Positions 16,288 to 25,085 of a DNA stretch of 64,000 nucleotides are shown here, piece by piece. Made by a program: the position numbers and the translations under genes. The DNA comes from Clostridia bacterium (GTDB lineage: Bacteria > Bacillota > Clostridia > Lachnospirales > Lachnospiraceae): positions 332,677-396,676 of the forward strand of contig CAJTAT010000005.1 in NCBI GenBank assembly GCA_910574475.1. Direction: 5' to 3'. Within the stretch, counting starts at the first letter, position 1. Every line of letters begins with the position of its first letter. A model generated the notes under the pieces. That model saw only the letters and a list, made by a program, of their open reading frames with translations. It did no database searches and was not told the origin of the DNA.

Positions 16288-17466
16288 ATGGAAAAAAAGG
16301 TGCAAGCAGATAAGAATAAACGCCAGCCGTCCTACCTGGAATCTGGCCTGGAAGTAGCAGAAAGCAGAGGCCATCTGTCGGTGGTCATGCGGGAAGATAT
16401 CACAAAAATGTGGGCAGAGGGAAAGGCTCATGTACAGGAGGTTCCCATGCCAGGGTTTGGAGAATGGAGGGATCCGGTAGACTTTATTGTCCGCCATACT
16501 TACGATATCTGGGATGATAAAGGAATGGGAAAGATCTATCAGCATTACAAACATAATGCACTGGTTCACACATCTGACGGCGTCACTTACGGACGGGATC
16601 AGGTGATAGCAAATTCCATTACAAAGCTGGCAGGTTATCCTGATATTAAGGATTACATTGATGATGTGATCTGGGCGCCGGACGGAAATGGAGGCTTTCA
16701 CACCTCTATGCGTTGGACCTGGATTGCACACAATACGGGACACACCATCTATGGACCGCCCACAGGCAAGAAAGTGGTAGTTTGGGGAGTGGCAAACTGT
16801 TATGTCAAAGATAACCGGGTAGTGGAGGAATGGGTTACATACAACGAGATCAGCCTCATCCGCCAACTGGGGTTCAATGTGGAAGAAGCCATTGAGCAGT
16901 CGGCCAACAAGGGAAAATCAGCCCGCTATGAGACAGGGACCTACGGAGAAAATGTCCGTCTGAACGGAGAATTCCCACCAAAAGAATTTGGGGAGAACAA
17001 TGGCCGCTACAGCGACATCGAATATTTTGTCCGCAAGAGCTATCACGACATCTATAATCGCCGGATGTTTAATCTCTTTAAAGAGAATTACGCCAACGAT
17101 TATCTCTACCATGGCCCCTCGGATCGGGAGCTTGTGGGAATCGGAGATTTTACACAGGATCAGTTGAATCTGTTCCAGGCATTTCCGGATCTGTCCATAG
17201 AGGTCAATGATTTTTACTACATGTATGACAAGACCCGGGATGAGTACCGGACGGCCACCCGATGGACCATCGTGGGAACTCATGACGGGATCGGAATCTA
17301 CGGTCCGGGTACCGGACAGCATGTGTATATTACAGGTATTTCCCATCATCTTATCCGCGACGGAAAGATGGTAGAAGAGTGGACTATATATGATGAGATG
17401 GCTCTGCGCCGCAATATTTTGATGAAACGTCGGGAAAATGAAGCTGCCCGGGAGCGGGAATTGTAA
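16288..17466 (+). CDS. Two-domain SnoaL-like protein, tandem copy 1
   Basis: 392 residues from the ATG behind GGAGG (16278-16282). Domain 1 (about 55-205) has HNALVHTSDGVTYG, 'MRWTWIAHNTG', YGPPTGKKVVVWG and VVEEWVTYNE. Domain 2 (about 235-385) has DYLYHGPSDRELVG, YGPGTGQHVYITG and MVEEWTIYDE. Each is a complete NTF2/SnoaL barrel; conserved His, Trp and the closing Glu/Asp point into the cavity in this fold. Module 1 carries two single-domain relatives instead, so this may be a fusion of such a pair. No signal peptide. It probably acts on the TRAP-imported compound; the reaction is unknown. The C-terminal half is almost identical to that of the next gene. Confidence 0.78.
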   Translation: MEKKVQADKNKRQPSYLESGLEVAESRGHLSVVMREDITKMWAEGKAHVQEVPMPGFGEWRDPVDFIVRHTYDIWDDKGMGKIYQHYKHNALVHTSDGVTYGRDQVIANSITKLAGYPDIKDYIDDVIWAPDGNGGFHTSMRWTWIAHNTGHTIYGPPTGKKVVVWGVANCYVKDNRVVEEWVTYNEISLIRQLGFNVEEAIEQSANKGKSARYETGTYGENVRLNGEFPPKEFGENNGRYSDIEYFVRKSYHDIYNRRMFNLFKENYANDYLYHGPSDRELVGIGDFTQDQLNLFQAFPDLSIEVNDFYYMYDKTRDEYRTATRWTIVGTHDGIGIYGPGTGQHVYITGISHHLIRDGKMVEEWTIYDEMALRRNILMKRRENEAAREREL

Positions 17467-17481
17467 TCACAGGAGGAATTT

Positions 17482-18762
17482 ATGGCAGGAAAAGATGAGA
17501 AGAAGATCACTGAAAAATCAGAAGAAAAAGCAGTAATCGTAAAAGAGGAAACGAAAGAAGTACCGGTAGAAAAGGATGAGAAGGAAAATAAAAACAAACG
17601 GATGCCATCCTACATGGAATCCGGCCTGGAAGTAGCAGAGAACAGAGGGCATTTATCTGTAACCATGCGCGAGGATATTACGAAAATGTGGAAGGGGGCT
17701 TTTGAAAATCCCCATGAAGTTCCCATGCCAGGGTTCGGTAATTGGAGAGACCCGGTGGATTATATTGTTCGCCTTACATATGATATCTGGGATGATAAAA
17801 ATATGGGACTGATTTATAACCATTATAAGCATAATGCACTGGTTCATACCTCAGACGGCGTTACCTACGGACGGGATCAGGTAATAGCCAATTCCATTAC
17901 AAAGCTGGCAGGATACCCGGATCTCAAGGATTATATTGATGATGTGATCTGGGCGCCGGACGGAAATGGTGGCTTCCACAGTTCCATGCGCTGGACCTGG
18001 ATTGCGCACAATACGGGACATACCATCTACGGGCCGCCTACAGGAAAGAAAGTTGTCGTGTGGGGAATTGCAAACTGTTATGTGAAAGATGACTTTATTG
18101 TGGAAGAGTGGGTTACATACAACGAGATCAGCCTCATCCGCCAGCTGGGATTCAATGTGGAAGAAGCCATTGAGCAGTCGGCCAACAAGGGAAAATCAGC
18201 CCGGTATGAGACAGGGACCTACGGAGAAAATGTCCGTCTGAACGGAGAATTTCCACCAAAAGAATTTGGAGAGAATAATGGCCGATACAGCGACATCGAA
18301 TATTTTGTCCGCAAGAGCTATCACGACATCTATAATCGCCGGATGTTCAATCTCTTTAAAGAGAATTACGCCAACGATTATCTCTACCATGGCCCCTCGG
18401 ATCGGGAGCTTGTGGGAATCGGAGATTTTACACAGGATCAGTTGAATCTGTTCCAGGCATTTCCGGATCTGTCCATAGAGGTCAATGATTTTTACTACAT
18501 GTATGACAAGACCCGGGATGAGTACCGGACGGCCACCCGATGGACCATCGTGGGAACTCATGACGGGATCGGAATCTATGGACCGGCCACCGGGCAGCAT
18601 GCCTACATTACAGGTATCTCTCATCATCTCATTCGTGACGGAAAGATGGTAGAAGAGTGGACCATATATGATGAGATGGCTCTGCGCCGCAACATTTTGA
18701 TGAAACGTCGGGAAAATGAGGCGGCACAGGCGCCAAAAGAAGAAACATTTGTTCCAAAATAA
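17482..18762 (+). CDS. Two-domain SnoaL-like protein, tandem copy 2
   Basis: 426 residues, starting behind AGGAGG 15 bases after copy 1. It has an extra Lys/Glu-rich N-terminal stretch (about 1-35) and the same two SnoaL domains. From NEISLIRQLGFNVEEAIEQ to the end of domain 2, about 215 residues differ at only two positions (GPGTGQHVY versus GPATGQHAY), while the N-terminal parts differ clearly. This mosaic suggests recent duplication or gene conversion. The two proteins could form a mixed oligomer. Reaction unknown. Confidence 0.78.
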   Translation: MAGKDEKKITEKSEEKAVIVKEETKEVPVEKDEKENKNKRMPSYMESGLEVAENRGHLSVTMREDITKMWKGAFENPHEVPMPGFGNWRDPVDYIVRLTYDIWDDKNMGLIYNHYKHNALVHTSDGVTYGRDQVIANSITKLAGYPDLKDYIDDVIWAPDGNGGFHSSMRWTWIAHNTGHTIYGPPTGKKVVVWGIANCYVKDDFIVEEWVTYNEISLIRQLGFNVEEAIEQSANKGKSARYETGTYGENVRLNGEFPPKEFGENNGRYSDIEYFVRKSYHDIYNRRMFNLFKENYANDYLYHGPSDRELVGIGDFTQDQLNLFQAFPDLSIEVNDFYYMYDKTRDEYRTATRWTIVGTHDGIGIYGPATGQHAYITGISHHLIRDGKMVEEWTIYDEMALRRNILMKRRENEAAQAPKEETFVPK

Positions 18763-18767
18763 CTTTT

Positions 18768-18791
18768 ATGGGGTTGCCACAGCAGCCCCAT
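18768..18791 (+). other. Hairpin after the SnoaL tandem
   Basis: ATGGGGTTGC and GCAGCCCCAT pair over 10 bp (one G-U) around a CACA loop, six bases past the stop. Only weak T content follows, so termination is uncertain. It lies just before the YkvI-type gene. Confidence 0.45.
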
Positions 18792-18810
18792 TCCAATAGG
18801 TTGAGGTAAA

Positions 18811-19890
18811 ATGAAAAAATTTATAAGAATCATTCCCTTTGCGGGGACTACAATTGCATTTTTTATCGGCTCTGGATTTGCCACGGCTCAGGAGATTTTG
18901 CAATATTTTGCCGCTTATGGCGGGCAATTTTTATTGGTAATTGCAGTTAGTATGGCCATTTTTGTATATACGAATTGGAGCTTTATTCAGGCAGGTACCG
19001 AGAAGGCCACAGAGCGCCCAGGTGGAGTATTTCATTATTATTGTGGTAAGTATATTGGCACCTTTTATGATATTTTTTCAGTAATTTTTATTTTTTTGTC
19101 CTATGTAGTCATGTGTGGCGGCGCAGGGGCAGCGGCAGCTCAACAGTTTGCATTGCCTGCATGGACAGGCGTTTTTCTATTGGCTGTGCTGGTCACGGTT
19201 ACAGTCGTATTAGGACTTGATAATCTTATTCAGATACTTGGAAAGCTTGGACCGGTTATTATTTTATTTATTATTCTGATTGGAGTCTGGACGGTAGTAC
19301 GTGATGGGGAAAATATCATGGAAGGAATTCGGATAGTACAAAATCAGGAGATCGAGTTGGTCCGGGTAGGAAATAACTTTTTTTCATCCGCAGTGTCTTA
19401 TGCCGGATTTGTTATGCTGTGGTTTTGTACTTTTATGGCAGAGCTCAGCGCAAAAAATGACTCCAAAACAGTTAGCAATGGCATGTTTCTTGGAGCGGCA
19501 GCCATCGCTTTGACCCTGGTGGTGGTTTCCCTTGCTCTTCTTGCAGATATTGGTCAGGTGGCCGACAGTGAGATTCCAAGTATTATTTTGGCAGAAATGA
19601 TTTCTCCAGTTTTTGCAGCCGTTTTTTCACTGATAACTCTTTGTGGAATTTATACCACAGGAGTACCTCTTTTATGGACAGTGGCTTCCAGGTGCTTTCC
19701 AGAAGGAAGCGGAAAATTTTGTACTGTTACCATTGTACTAGGCCTGGGTGGCGCAGCTATTGCCCTCTTTTTACCTTATCGGAATCTGGTTAATATCATT
19801 TACGGCATAAATGGTTATGTAGGTATTGCATTAATTTTTTTTATGCTGTGGAAAGATGGCAGAAAGTTGTATCTCATACGAAAGAAATAG
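18811..19890 (+). CDS. YkvI-type polytopic membrane protein
   Basis: 359 residues, about ten hydrophobic helices. The first helix, with 'IGSGFATAQEILQYF', is the hallmark of the YkvI family (COG3949), which is related to APC-type amino-acid and branched-chain carriers. No characterised member gives a clear substrate. It lies between the SnoaL tandem and dehydrogenase copy 2, so it may export or exchange a product of module 2. The start follows a weak TTGAGG site. Confidence 0.75.
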   Translation: MKKFIRIIPFAGTTIAFFIGSGFATAQEILQYFAAYGGQFLLVIAVSMAIFVYTNWSFIQAGTEKATERPGGVFHYYCGKYIGTFYDIFSVIFIFLSYVVMCGGAGAAAAQQFALPAWTGVFLLAVLVTVTVVLGLDNLIQILGKLGPVIILFIILIGVWTVVRDGENIMEGIRIVQNQEIELVRVGNNFFSSAVSYAGFVMLWFCTFMAELSAKNDSKTVSNGMFLGAAAIALTLVVVSLALLADIGQVADSEIPSIILAEMISPVFAAVFSLITLCGIYTTGVPLLWTVASRCFPEGSGKFCTVTIVLGLGGAAIALFLPYRNLVNIIYGINGYVGIALIFFMLWKDGRKLYLIRKK

Positions 19891-19935
19891 CAGTATCACT
19901 TCAAAACAGACGAATAGAAAACGGAGGTATCAATA

Positions 19936-20982
19936 ATGAAAGCATTGGTCATGAGAGGTCCGGGGCAGTTCGAGATAGAAGAAGTTCCGGTTCCAGAGTG
20001 TAAAGAAAATGAGGTACTGGTTCGCATTAAGTCTGTGGCAATCTGCGGTTCCGATCCCGTGCTTCTTGCGGGAGGCAGCATGGATGATGGACTTCCCGGA
20101 AGCCTTCCCCATATTGCAGGCCATGAGGGAGCAGGCATCATCGAGAAGGTGGGAGAAAAAGTACGGGGCTTTCAGGTGGAAGACGCCGTGGCGGTTGAGT
20201 CCCATCTGGGTTGCGGCTACTGTGACAACTGCCAGGCAGGCCACTATAATCTCTGTATGAACTTTGGAAAAGTAAAAGCAGGCCATAAGCAGTATGGATT
20301 TACCGTTCCGGGTTGCTATGCAGAATACTGTGTGTACCGGCCGGAGGTTCTTCACAAGATACCGGAGAATCTCACCTGTGACCATGGAGCTCTCACAGAT
20401 ACGGTGGCCACTGCCTTCCATGCCATCCAACAGGCGGGAGTGGTAGCCGGAGGCTGGACGGTCATAGTGGGCTGCGGTCCGGTGGGGATGGCCATGCTGA
20501 TGCTGTGTCGGGCTATGGGAAGTAGAACCATTGTGTTGGAGACAGGAGAGAGGCTTAAGAAAGCCAAGGAATTCGGCGCAGACTTTGCCTATGACTTTCT
20601 GGATACAAAAGCGCTTCAAAAGGTGATGGAGGCCACAAGCTTTGTGGGAGCAGACAGATGCTTTGACTGTGCAGGAAACCCAGCTTCCATGGAACTTGCC
20701 TTACATAGTTGCCGAAGAGGCGGGACCGTCGGGCTGGTAGCCATTCCAAAGAATCAGAGGATGGAGATTGATTTGAAGACCATCGTGTGGGATGAGAAGA
20801 AGCTGGTGGGGAGCAGAGGAAACCCCAACTGCCATAAGCAGGTATTGGAGATGATGAGCTCAGGAGCCATAGAGGCAGAGAAGATGATCTCCCACCATTT
20901 TCCACTGGACAGATTCAAGGAAGCCCTGGAGCTATTTACCAGCAGGGCGGACGGAGTGGTAAAGGTGATTATTACGGTGTAG
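19936..20982 (+). CDS. Zinc-dependent medium-chain alcohol dehydrogenase, copy 2
   Basis: 348 residues, 12 of them different from copy 1 at 10827-11873. All zinc ligands are kept: Cys38, His63-Glu64 and Cys93/96/99/107. Residue 82 is Glu (QVEDAV) where copy 1 and the family have a nearly invariant Gly (QVGDAV). The first roughly 120 bases of the two genes are the same, whereas the bases before the starts differ, so duplication or conversion covered the coding sequence only. The start follows GGAGG. It is the last gene of module 2. It probably oxidises the same or a close polyol as copy 1; the Gly82Glu change may affect stability. Confidence 0.9.
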   Translation: MKALVMRGPGQFEIEEVPVPECKENEVLVRIKSVAICGSDPVLLAGGSMDDGLPGSLPHIAGHEGAGIIEKVGEKVRGFQVEDAVAVESHLGCGYCDNCQAGHYNLCMNFGKVKAGHKQYGFTVPGCYAEYCVYRPEVLHKIPENLTCDHGALTDTVATAFHAIQQAGVVAGGWTVIVGCGPVGMAMLMLCRAMGSRTIVLETGERLKKAKEFGADFAYDFLDTKALQKVMEATSFVGADRCFDCAGNPASMELALHSCRRGGTVGLVAIPKNQRMEIDLKTIVWDEKKLVGSRGNPNCHKQVLEMMSSGAIEAEKMISHHFPLDRFKEALELFTSRADGVVKVIITV

Positions 20983-21042
20983 AGTATGGCTTTGCAGCCG
21001 TGTCCCCTCTTCAAAATTATATAATATCTATCTAAAAATAAA

Positions 21043-21086
21043 ACAGAAGGAATCCAGATTGATAAAGTCTAAATGATTCCTTCTGT
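21043..21086. terminator. Bidirectional hairpin between dehydrogenase copy 2 and the AraC-type gene
   Basis: ACAGAAGGAATC and GATTCCTTCTGT form a perfect 12-bp stem with a 20-nt loop. On the minus strand it is followed by a T-rich run (TTTTATTTTT), so it is best as the end of the AraC-type gene. It also lies 60 bases after the plus-strand dehydrogenase gene. Confidence 0.75.
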
Positions 21087-21118
21087 ATATATAAAAAATA
21101 TAGCTCTTACCCTCACCC

Positions 21119-21985
21119 CTACAAGGTGCGCCGAAACTCCCGAGGAGATATCCCAAATTCCTGTTTAAACTTCCTGGAAAAATAGTTACTGTCATCAAAC
21201 CCACAGGAGTTGGCAATTTCAGAAACATTCATGTCTGAGGTTATCAGATAATATTTTGCCTTTTCCAACCGAATATGATTGATATACTGCATAGGTGGGC
21301 AGTGATATTTTTGCATAAAAAGATTGCGCAGACGCCGCTCATTTAAATTAGACAATTTCACCAGATCATTCATAGTATAATTTTCATTGTAATGCTGATT
21401 GAGATAATCCGTTAGCCGATAAAAAGCATAGGCGTCTTGGTTGGGCTCTTCTCCCAGATCAAAAACCCGAGATAAATACGTAATTAAAATCAGAAAATAG
21501 GATTGTACAATAATGTCCTGACCAGGCTCGTTGTTATTAAGCTCGTCCAACATAGCATTTGTATAGCGAAGAACCTCTTGAATTCCCTCATAGTCCAATT
21601 TCAGAATATTATTGGGACGGGTATAAAAAGAGGTAGACGCCTGGAAGATAAAAAGGGAGCGAAAACCCTCACTTTGCTGGAGAGAAGGCGTACACTGTAG
21701 CAGATCTTCTAAGCGAAAAAGGATGTTGATGACTTCAATATGCTTCGTATCCTCCAAATAATGTGGAGCAAAGTTACTGATGACATAGATGCTTCCCGCA
21801 CTGACTTTATAGGAAAAATTATTGACCACTAAGGTGGCGCTTCCTTCTGTGACAACAGTTAACTGATGATAATTGTGGATGTGCATAAAATCAGGCGATG
21901 TCAATTTATTGCGTTCAATACAAAAAGGTGTACATTGAAAAGTAATATTTTGCTTGTCACTTTTCGTTATCTCCCTGTAATTCAA
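21119..21985 (-). CDS. AraC-family transcriptional regulator
   Basis: 288 residues from a TTG preceded by AAAAGGAGGG at nine bases. An in-frame ATG at 22021 would sit on the predicted transcription start with no ribosome site. The N-terminal half is a cupin-like sensor (HNYHQLTVVTEGSATLVVNN, then 'GSIYVISNFAPHYLE'). The C-terminal 100 residues hold the two helix-turn-helices (MNDLVKLSNLNERRLRNLF; VSEIANSCGFDDSNYFSRKF). It is the only sugar-type regulator inside the catabolic region and the best candidate to bind the repeated TGCTAATT sites upstream of three operons, which is inference. Its promoter overlaps a 40-bp direct repeat. Confidence 0.88.
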   Translation of the reverse strand: MNYREITKSDKQNITFQCTPFCIERNKLTSPDFMHIHNYHQLTVVTEGSATLVVNNFSYKVSAGSIYVISNFAPHYLEDTKHIEVINILFRLEDLLQCTPSLQQSEGFRSLFIFQASTSFYTRPNNILKLDYEGIQEVLRYTNAMLDELNNNEPGQDIIVQSYFLILITYLSRVFDLGEEPNQDAYAFYRLTDYLNQHYNENYTMNDLVKLSNLNERRLRNLFMQKYHCPPMQYINHIRLEKAKYYLITSDMNVSEIANSCGFDDSNYFSRKFKQEFGISPREFRRTL

Positions 21986-22031
21986 AATATCTTCCCTCCT
22001 TTTCAAGAGACGGTATCTCATTGCTATATAC

Positions 22032-22071
22032 TATATCAGAATTTCTTTTTTTGTCAAATGGACAGTGTAAA
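22032..22071. repeat. 40-bp direct repeat, left copy, overlapping the AraC-type gene's promoter
   Basis: Identical to 23724-23763. On the minus strand it contains TTGACA (22057-22052) and the start of TATAGT (22035-22030), 16 bp apart, which form the promoter of the regulator gene. The two copies flank the AAA ATPase gene. Confidence 0.85.
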
Positions 22072-22262
22072 GGAACGCTATAGAATATTTTCTTTGAGCC
22101 TATATGATGGAGGGGAAAGAAATATTTGAGCCTGATGAGATTGCAGATTCCAATCCCTTGGCAAAATGATAAAATGGAACATTGGACATAGAAACGGCGC
22201 CAGGAGTTCTGGATAATATACTTTCAAAAAAGTAAAAATTTTAATATTTTGAAATCGATCCC

Positions 22263-22290
22263 TTGCATATACAATTTATATCAGTATAAT
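22263..22290 (+). promoter_or_regulatory. Promoter of the AAA ATPase gene
   Basis: TTGCAT (22263-22268) and a perfect TATAAT (22285-22290) are 16 bp apart, 62 bases before the start codon. The remainder of the 366-base gap between the regulator and ATPase starts is AT-rich, without other structure that I can support. Confidence 0.65.
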
Positions 22291-22351
22291 AGGATTTAAG
22301 ATGGGATTTCAGAAAAACAAAAATATTTAAATTTTGAAAGTGAGTGATTAT

Positions 22352-23548
22352 ATGAAGACAATAACAAGAACAAATTATCTAAATAGGATCATAGAGTTGA
22401 ACGGAACACCGGACATTAAAATCATTACAGGAATTCGCCGTTCAGGAAAGTCAAAATTGATGCAGGCATATATTGAGTATCTGAAAAATCATTTTGAAAA
22501 TATCAATATTATCTTTATAGACTTTATGGATCTGGCATATGAGGAATTAAAAGAATATCATGCACTCCATGCATATATAGAGGAACATTATCAAGAGGAA
22601 AAAATAAACTATCTTTTCGTGGACGAAGTTCAGATGTGTACCAAATTTGAGTTGGCAATCAACAGTCTTTACTCCAAAGGGAAATACGATATTTATATTA
22701 CAGGTTCGAATGCTTTTTTACTGAGTGCTGATCTGGCAACTCTTTTTACCGGACGATATATAGAGATCCATGTGTTTCCATTCAGTTTTCAGGAATACTG
22801 CCAATATTATGATGAGGTCGGCGACAAGGAAAAACTCTTTGATGAGTATTCCATAAAGGGAGGCTTGGCAGGCTCTTATGCTTACGGAACGGACAGGGAT
22901 AGAATAAATTATATTAAGGAAGTTTATGAAACGATCGTAACGAGAGACTTGGTGCAGAAATATTCTTTGCCAGATACGTTAGTCTTACAGAGACTGAGCG
23001 AATTTCTCATGGATAACATCAGTAATCTTACCTCTCCGAACAAAGTCAGTCAGCTTCTGACAGAGAACAAGACAATAACCAATCATGTGACAGTTGGCAG
23101 ATATATCAAATATTTGTGCAGCGCCTTTGTTTTTTATGACATAAAGCGTTATGATATTCGTGGAAAGAAGTATTTGGAAAGTTCTGAGAAATTCTATTTG
23201 TGTGATGCAGGCATCCGATATGCTATTCTGGGAAGCAGGAATATGGATTACGGAAGAGTGTATGAGAATATAGTTTGTATTGAACTGCTCCGCCGGGGAT
23301 ATGATGTGTATGTGGGAAAATTGTATCAAAAAGAGATTGATTTTGTGGCACAAAACGGGAACGAGAAAATTTATATCCAGGTCAGCGACAATATTTCAGA
23401 TGAGAAAACTCTTGAAAGAGAATGTTTGCCTTTACTGCAAATCCGAGATGCTTATCCCAAAAAGATTATTGCCCGAACACGACACCCGAAATATAGTTAT
23501 GAGGGTATTGAGATTTATAATATCGTTGACTGGTTATTGCAGAAATAG
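22352..23548 (+). CDS. AAA ATPase with C-terminal DUF4143 domain
   Basis: 398 residues from the ATG at 22352. Walker A is GIRRSGKSK (27-35) and Walker B is YLFVDEVQ (87-94); 'YITGSNAFLLS' is sensor 1. The C-terminal part (DFVAQNGNEKIYIQVSDNIS) is a nuclease-like DUF4143 fold in which a D-x-V-A-Q strand replaces the usual D-x-E-x-x. Such single-gene ATPases are common mobile or accessory genes in Bacteroidota and Clostridia, with no settled function. It is AT-richer than its neighbours and is enclosed by a 40-bp direct repeat, which suggests late insertion. Own promoter and own terminator. Confidence 0.88.
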   Translation: MKTITRTNYLNRIIELNGTPDIKIITGIRRSGKSKLMQAYIEYLKNHFENINIIFIDFMDLAYEELKEYHALHAYIEEHYQEEKINYLFVDEVQMCTKFELAINSLYSKGKYDIYITGSNAFLLSADLATLFTGRYIEIHVFPFSFQEYCQYYDEVGDKEKLFDEYSIKGGLAGSYAYGTDRDRINYIKEVYETIVTRDLVQKYSLPDTLVLQRLSEFLMDNISNLTSPNKVSQLLTENKTITNHVTVGRYIKYLCSAFVFYDIKRYDIRGKKYLESSEKFYLCDAGIRYAILGSRNMDYGRVYENIVCIELLRRGYDVYVGKLYQKEIDFVAQNGNEKIYIQVSDNISDEKTLERECLPLLQIRDAYPKKIIARTRHPKYSYEGIEIYNIVDWLLQK

Positions 23549-23651
23549 AAGCAAGACCTGTATACTATCTTTTGGAGCGGAGTATTATAAGAGGAACAAA
23601 GGTCAATCACAAACAAAACCCTTAAATTTAAGACATATCGCAACGAATACG

Positions 23652-23697
23652 AAAACAGCCATAATATGCATAATCATGCAGTTTATGGCTGTTTTTT
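23652..23697 (+). terminator. Terminator of the AAA ATPase gene
   Basis: AAAACAGCCATAA and TTATGGCTGTTTT pair over about 13 bp with an 18-nt loop and end in six T. Confidence 0.85.
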
Positions 23698-23723
23698 ATC
23701 TTTTTAACTGTCAAACTCGGGAA

Positions 23724-23763
23724 TATATCAGAATTTCTTTTTTTGTCAAATGGACAGTGTAAA
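23724..23763. repeat. 40-bp direct repeat, right copy
   Basis: Identical to 22032-22071. On the minus strand it gives TTGACA (23749-23744), a 16-bp spacer and TATATT (23727-23722), so it can act as a promoter reading back towards the ATPase gene. The rest of the 23549-24009 gap is an AT-rich leader ending in the strong AGGAGGAGG ribosome site of the next gene; I see no gene there. Confidence 0.85.
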
Positions 23764-24009
23764 AAGAGCCACGACTCAATCAAATAAGGAAGAATCGAAA
23801 AGATATGAAAACTGCAAAATCCCCCAAATTTCCACAGTAAAATTTTGTCCTAATTTATTACTAAATATGCTGAAAAAAAAGATAATCCTCTTGTTTTTTA
23901 TCCTGCTTTATTCATGAATTCATCAGGGTTTTTATGTAGAATTGGTATTAAGAAAAGACACAAGAAATTTTCTGCTAAAAGATAAAAGGAAAAGGAGGAG
24001 GTAGAGACG

Positions 24010-25056
24010 ATGTATGGGGCAGATACGACAATGAGAGACAGAACCTTTGACCGTCTGAAAAGAAGTATTGCAAATGAACATGCAGATGGTCATGGAGTGT
24101 TCTTGTATTATACATTTCCGTTTTTTCAAAATGTAACGGGAGTAAACCTTCAAGAGTACTACCACAAGCCAGAGGTAATGTTTCAGGTACAGCAGGAAGT
24201 GTACGGCATGCTGGATAATTGTGGCAGCTTTGCACCTGATCCGGGAGCTGTGGCGGAATGCAGCGCCCTGGGAGGCCAGGTTAGATTTGACGCACATGAT
24301 TTTATTTCAGTAAAAGAAGCAAAGATTGATACATTGGAGGATATCCTGAAAATCAAGCCGGGAGATCCCTGGGGAGACAACTATATGCGTGTAGCCCTGG
24401 AAACCTTACAGTATATGGTGGAACATGCACCGAAGGAAATCAAGGTAAATCCCCCTGTTGTAATAGGACCCTTTACCATTGCGGCTCAGCTACGGGGAAT
24501 CAGTCAGATGTGTATGGATATCATTGAGGAGCCGGAGATGGCAGAAGCTCTTCTGGATGTATGCACAGAGACAGCTATCAATTATATGAAAGCAGCAGAG
24601 AAGGTGATGGGCGGCCATTTACACCATATTTTGATGGGAGATGATATCTCTTCTTTTCTGAGCAAAAATCAGTACCGGGAATGGGTGATGCCGACCTATG
24701 AAAGATTCTTTAAAGAGTTCCCCAATACTCAACGGTGGCTCCACAATGACGCCAATGCAGGCCATTTACTGGCAGAGATAAAAGACGGCGGCTGGGATGC
24801 CTGGCAGTATGCTCCCTCCATTGAACCTTTGGATGCATTAGAAGGGACGGAAGGAAAGGTGTCTCTCATGGGAGGAATTAATCCTGTGAAAATGCAGAGT
24901 ATGACGCCAGAAGAGACCTATGCGACCTGTACGCAGCTTTTAGAAAAGTTTGGAGGAAATAATAAGCTTGTACTCAGCCCTGGCGGGTCTGTGAATCAGA
25001 TTCCCATTGCCAATTTGCGGCAGATATTCAAAGCGGCTGATGATTATAAGATTTAA
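24010..25056 (+). CDS. Uroporphyrinogen decarboxylase-fold protein (URO-D/MtaA superfamily)
   Basis: 348 residues. The C-terminal blocks HNDANAGHLLAEIKDGGWDA, 'MGGINPVK' and 'LVLSPGGSVNQIPIANLRQIF' match the barrel of URO-D-family proteins. The N-terminus lacks the arginine/aspartate set of true HemE, so heme synthesis is unlikely. Relatives include corrinoid-dependent methyltransferases (MtaA, MtbA) and many uncharacterised proteins in sugar-acid clusters. It is the first gene of a catabolic operon and 29 bases from the creatininase-fold gene, so it probably handles the same substrate. The reaction is unknown; no corrinoid protein is encoded nearby. Confidence 0.8.
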   Translation: MYGADTTMRDRTFDRLKRSIANEHADGHGVFLYYTFPFFQNVTGVNLQEYYHKPEVMFQVQQEVYGMLDNCGSFAPDPGAVAECSALGGQVRFDAHDFISVKEAKIDTLEDILKIKPGDPWGDNYMRVALETLQYMVEHAPKEIKVNPPVVIGPFTIAAQLRGISQMCMDIIEEPEMAEALLDVCTETAINYMKAAEKVMGGHLHHILMGDDISSFLSKNQYREWVMPTYERFFKEFPNTQRWLHNDANAGHLLAEIKDGGWDAWQYAPSIEPLDALEGTEGKVSLMGGINPVKMQSMTPEETYATCTQLLEKFGGNNKLVLSPGGSVNQIPIANLRQIFKAADDYKI

Positions 25057-25085
25057 AAACTATTTAATTTAAGGAGGATGTAATT

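Noticed and set aside
23280..23762. A 160-codon frame overlapping the AAA ATPase gene
   Set aside because: It lies out of frame within a well-supported gene and has no ribosome site or family resemblance.
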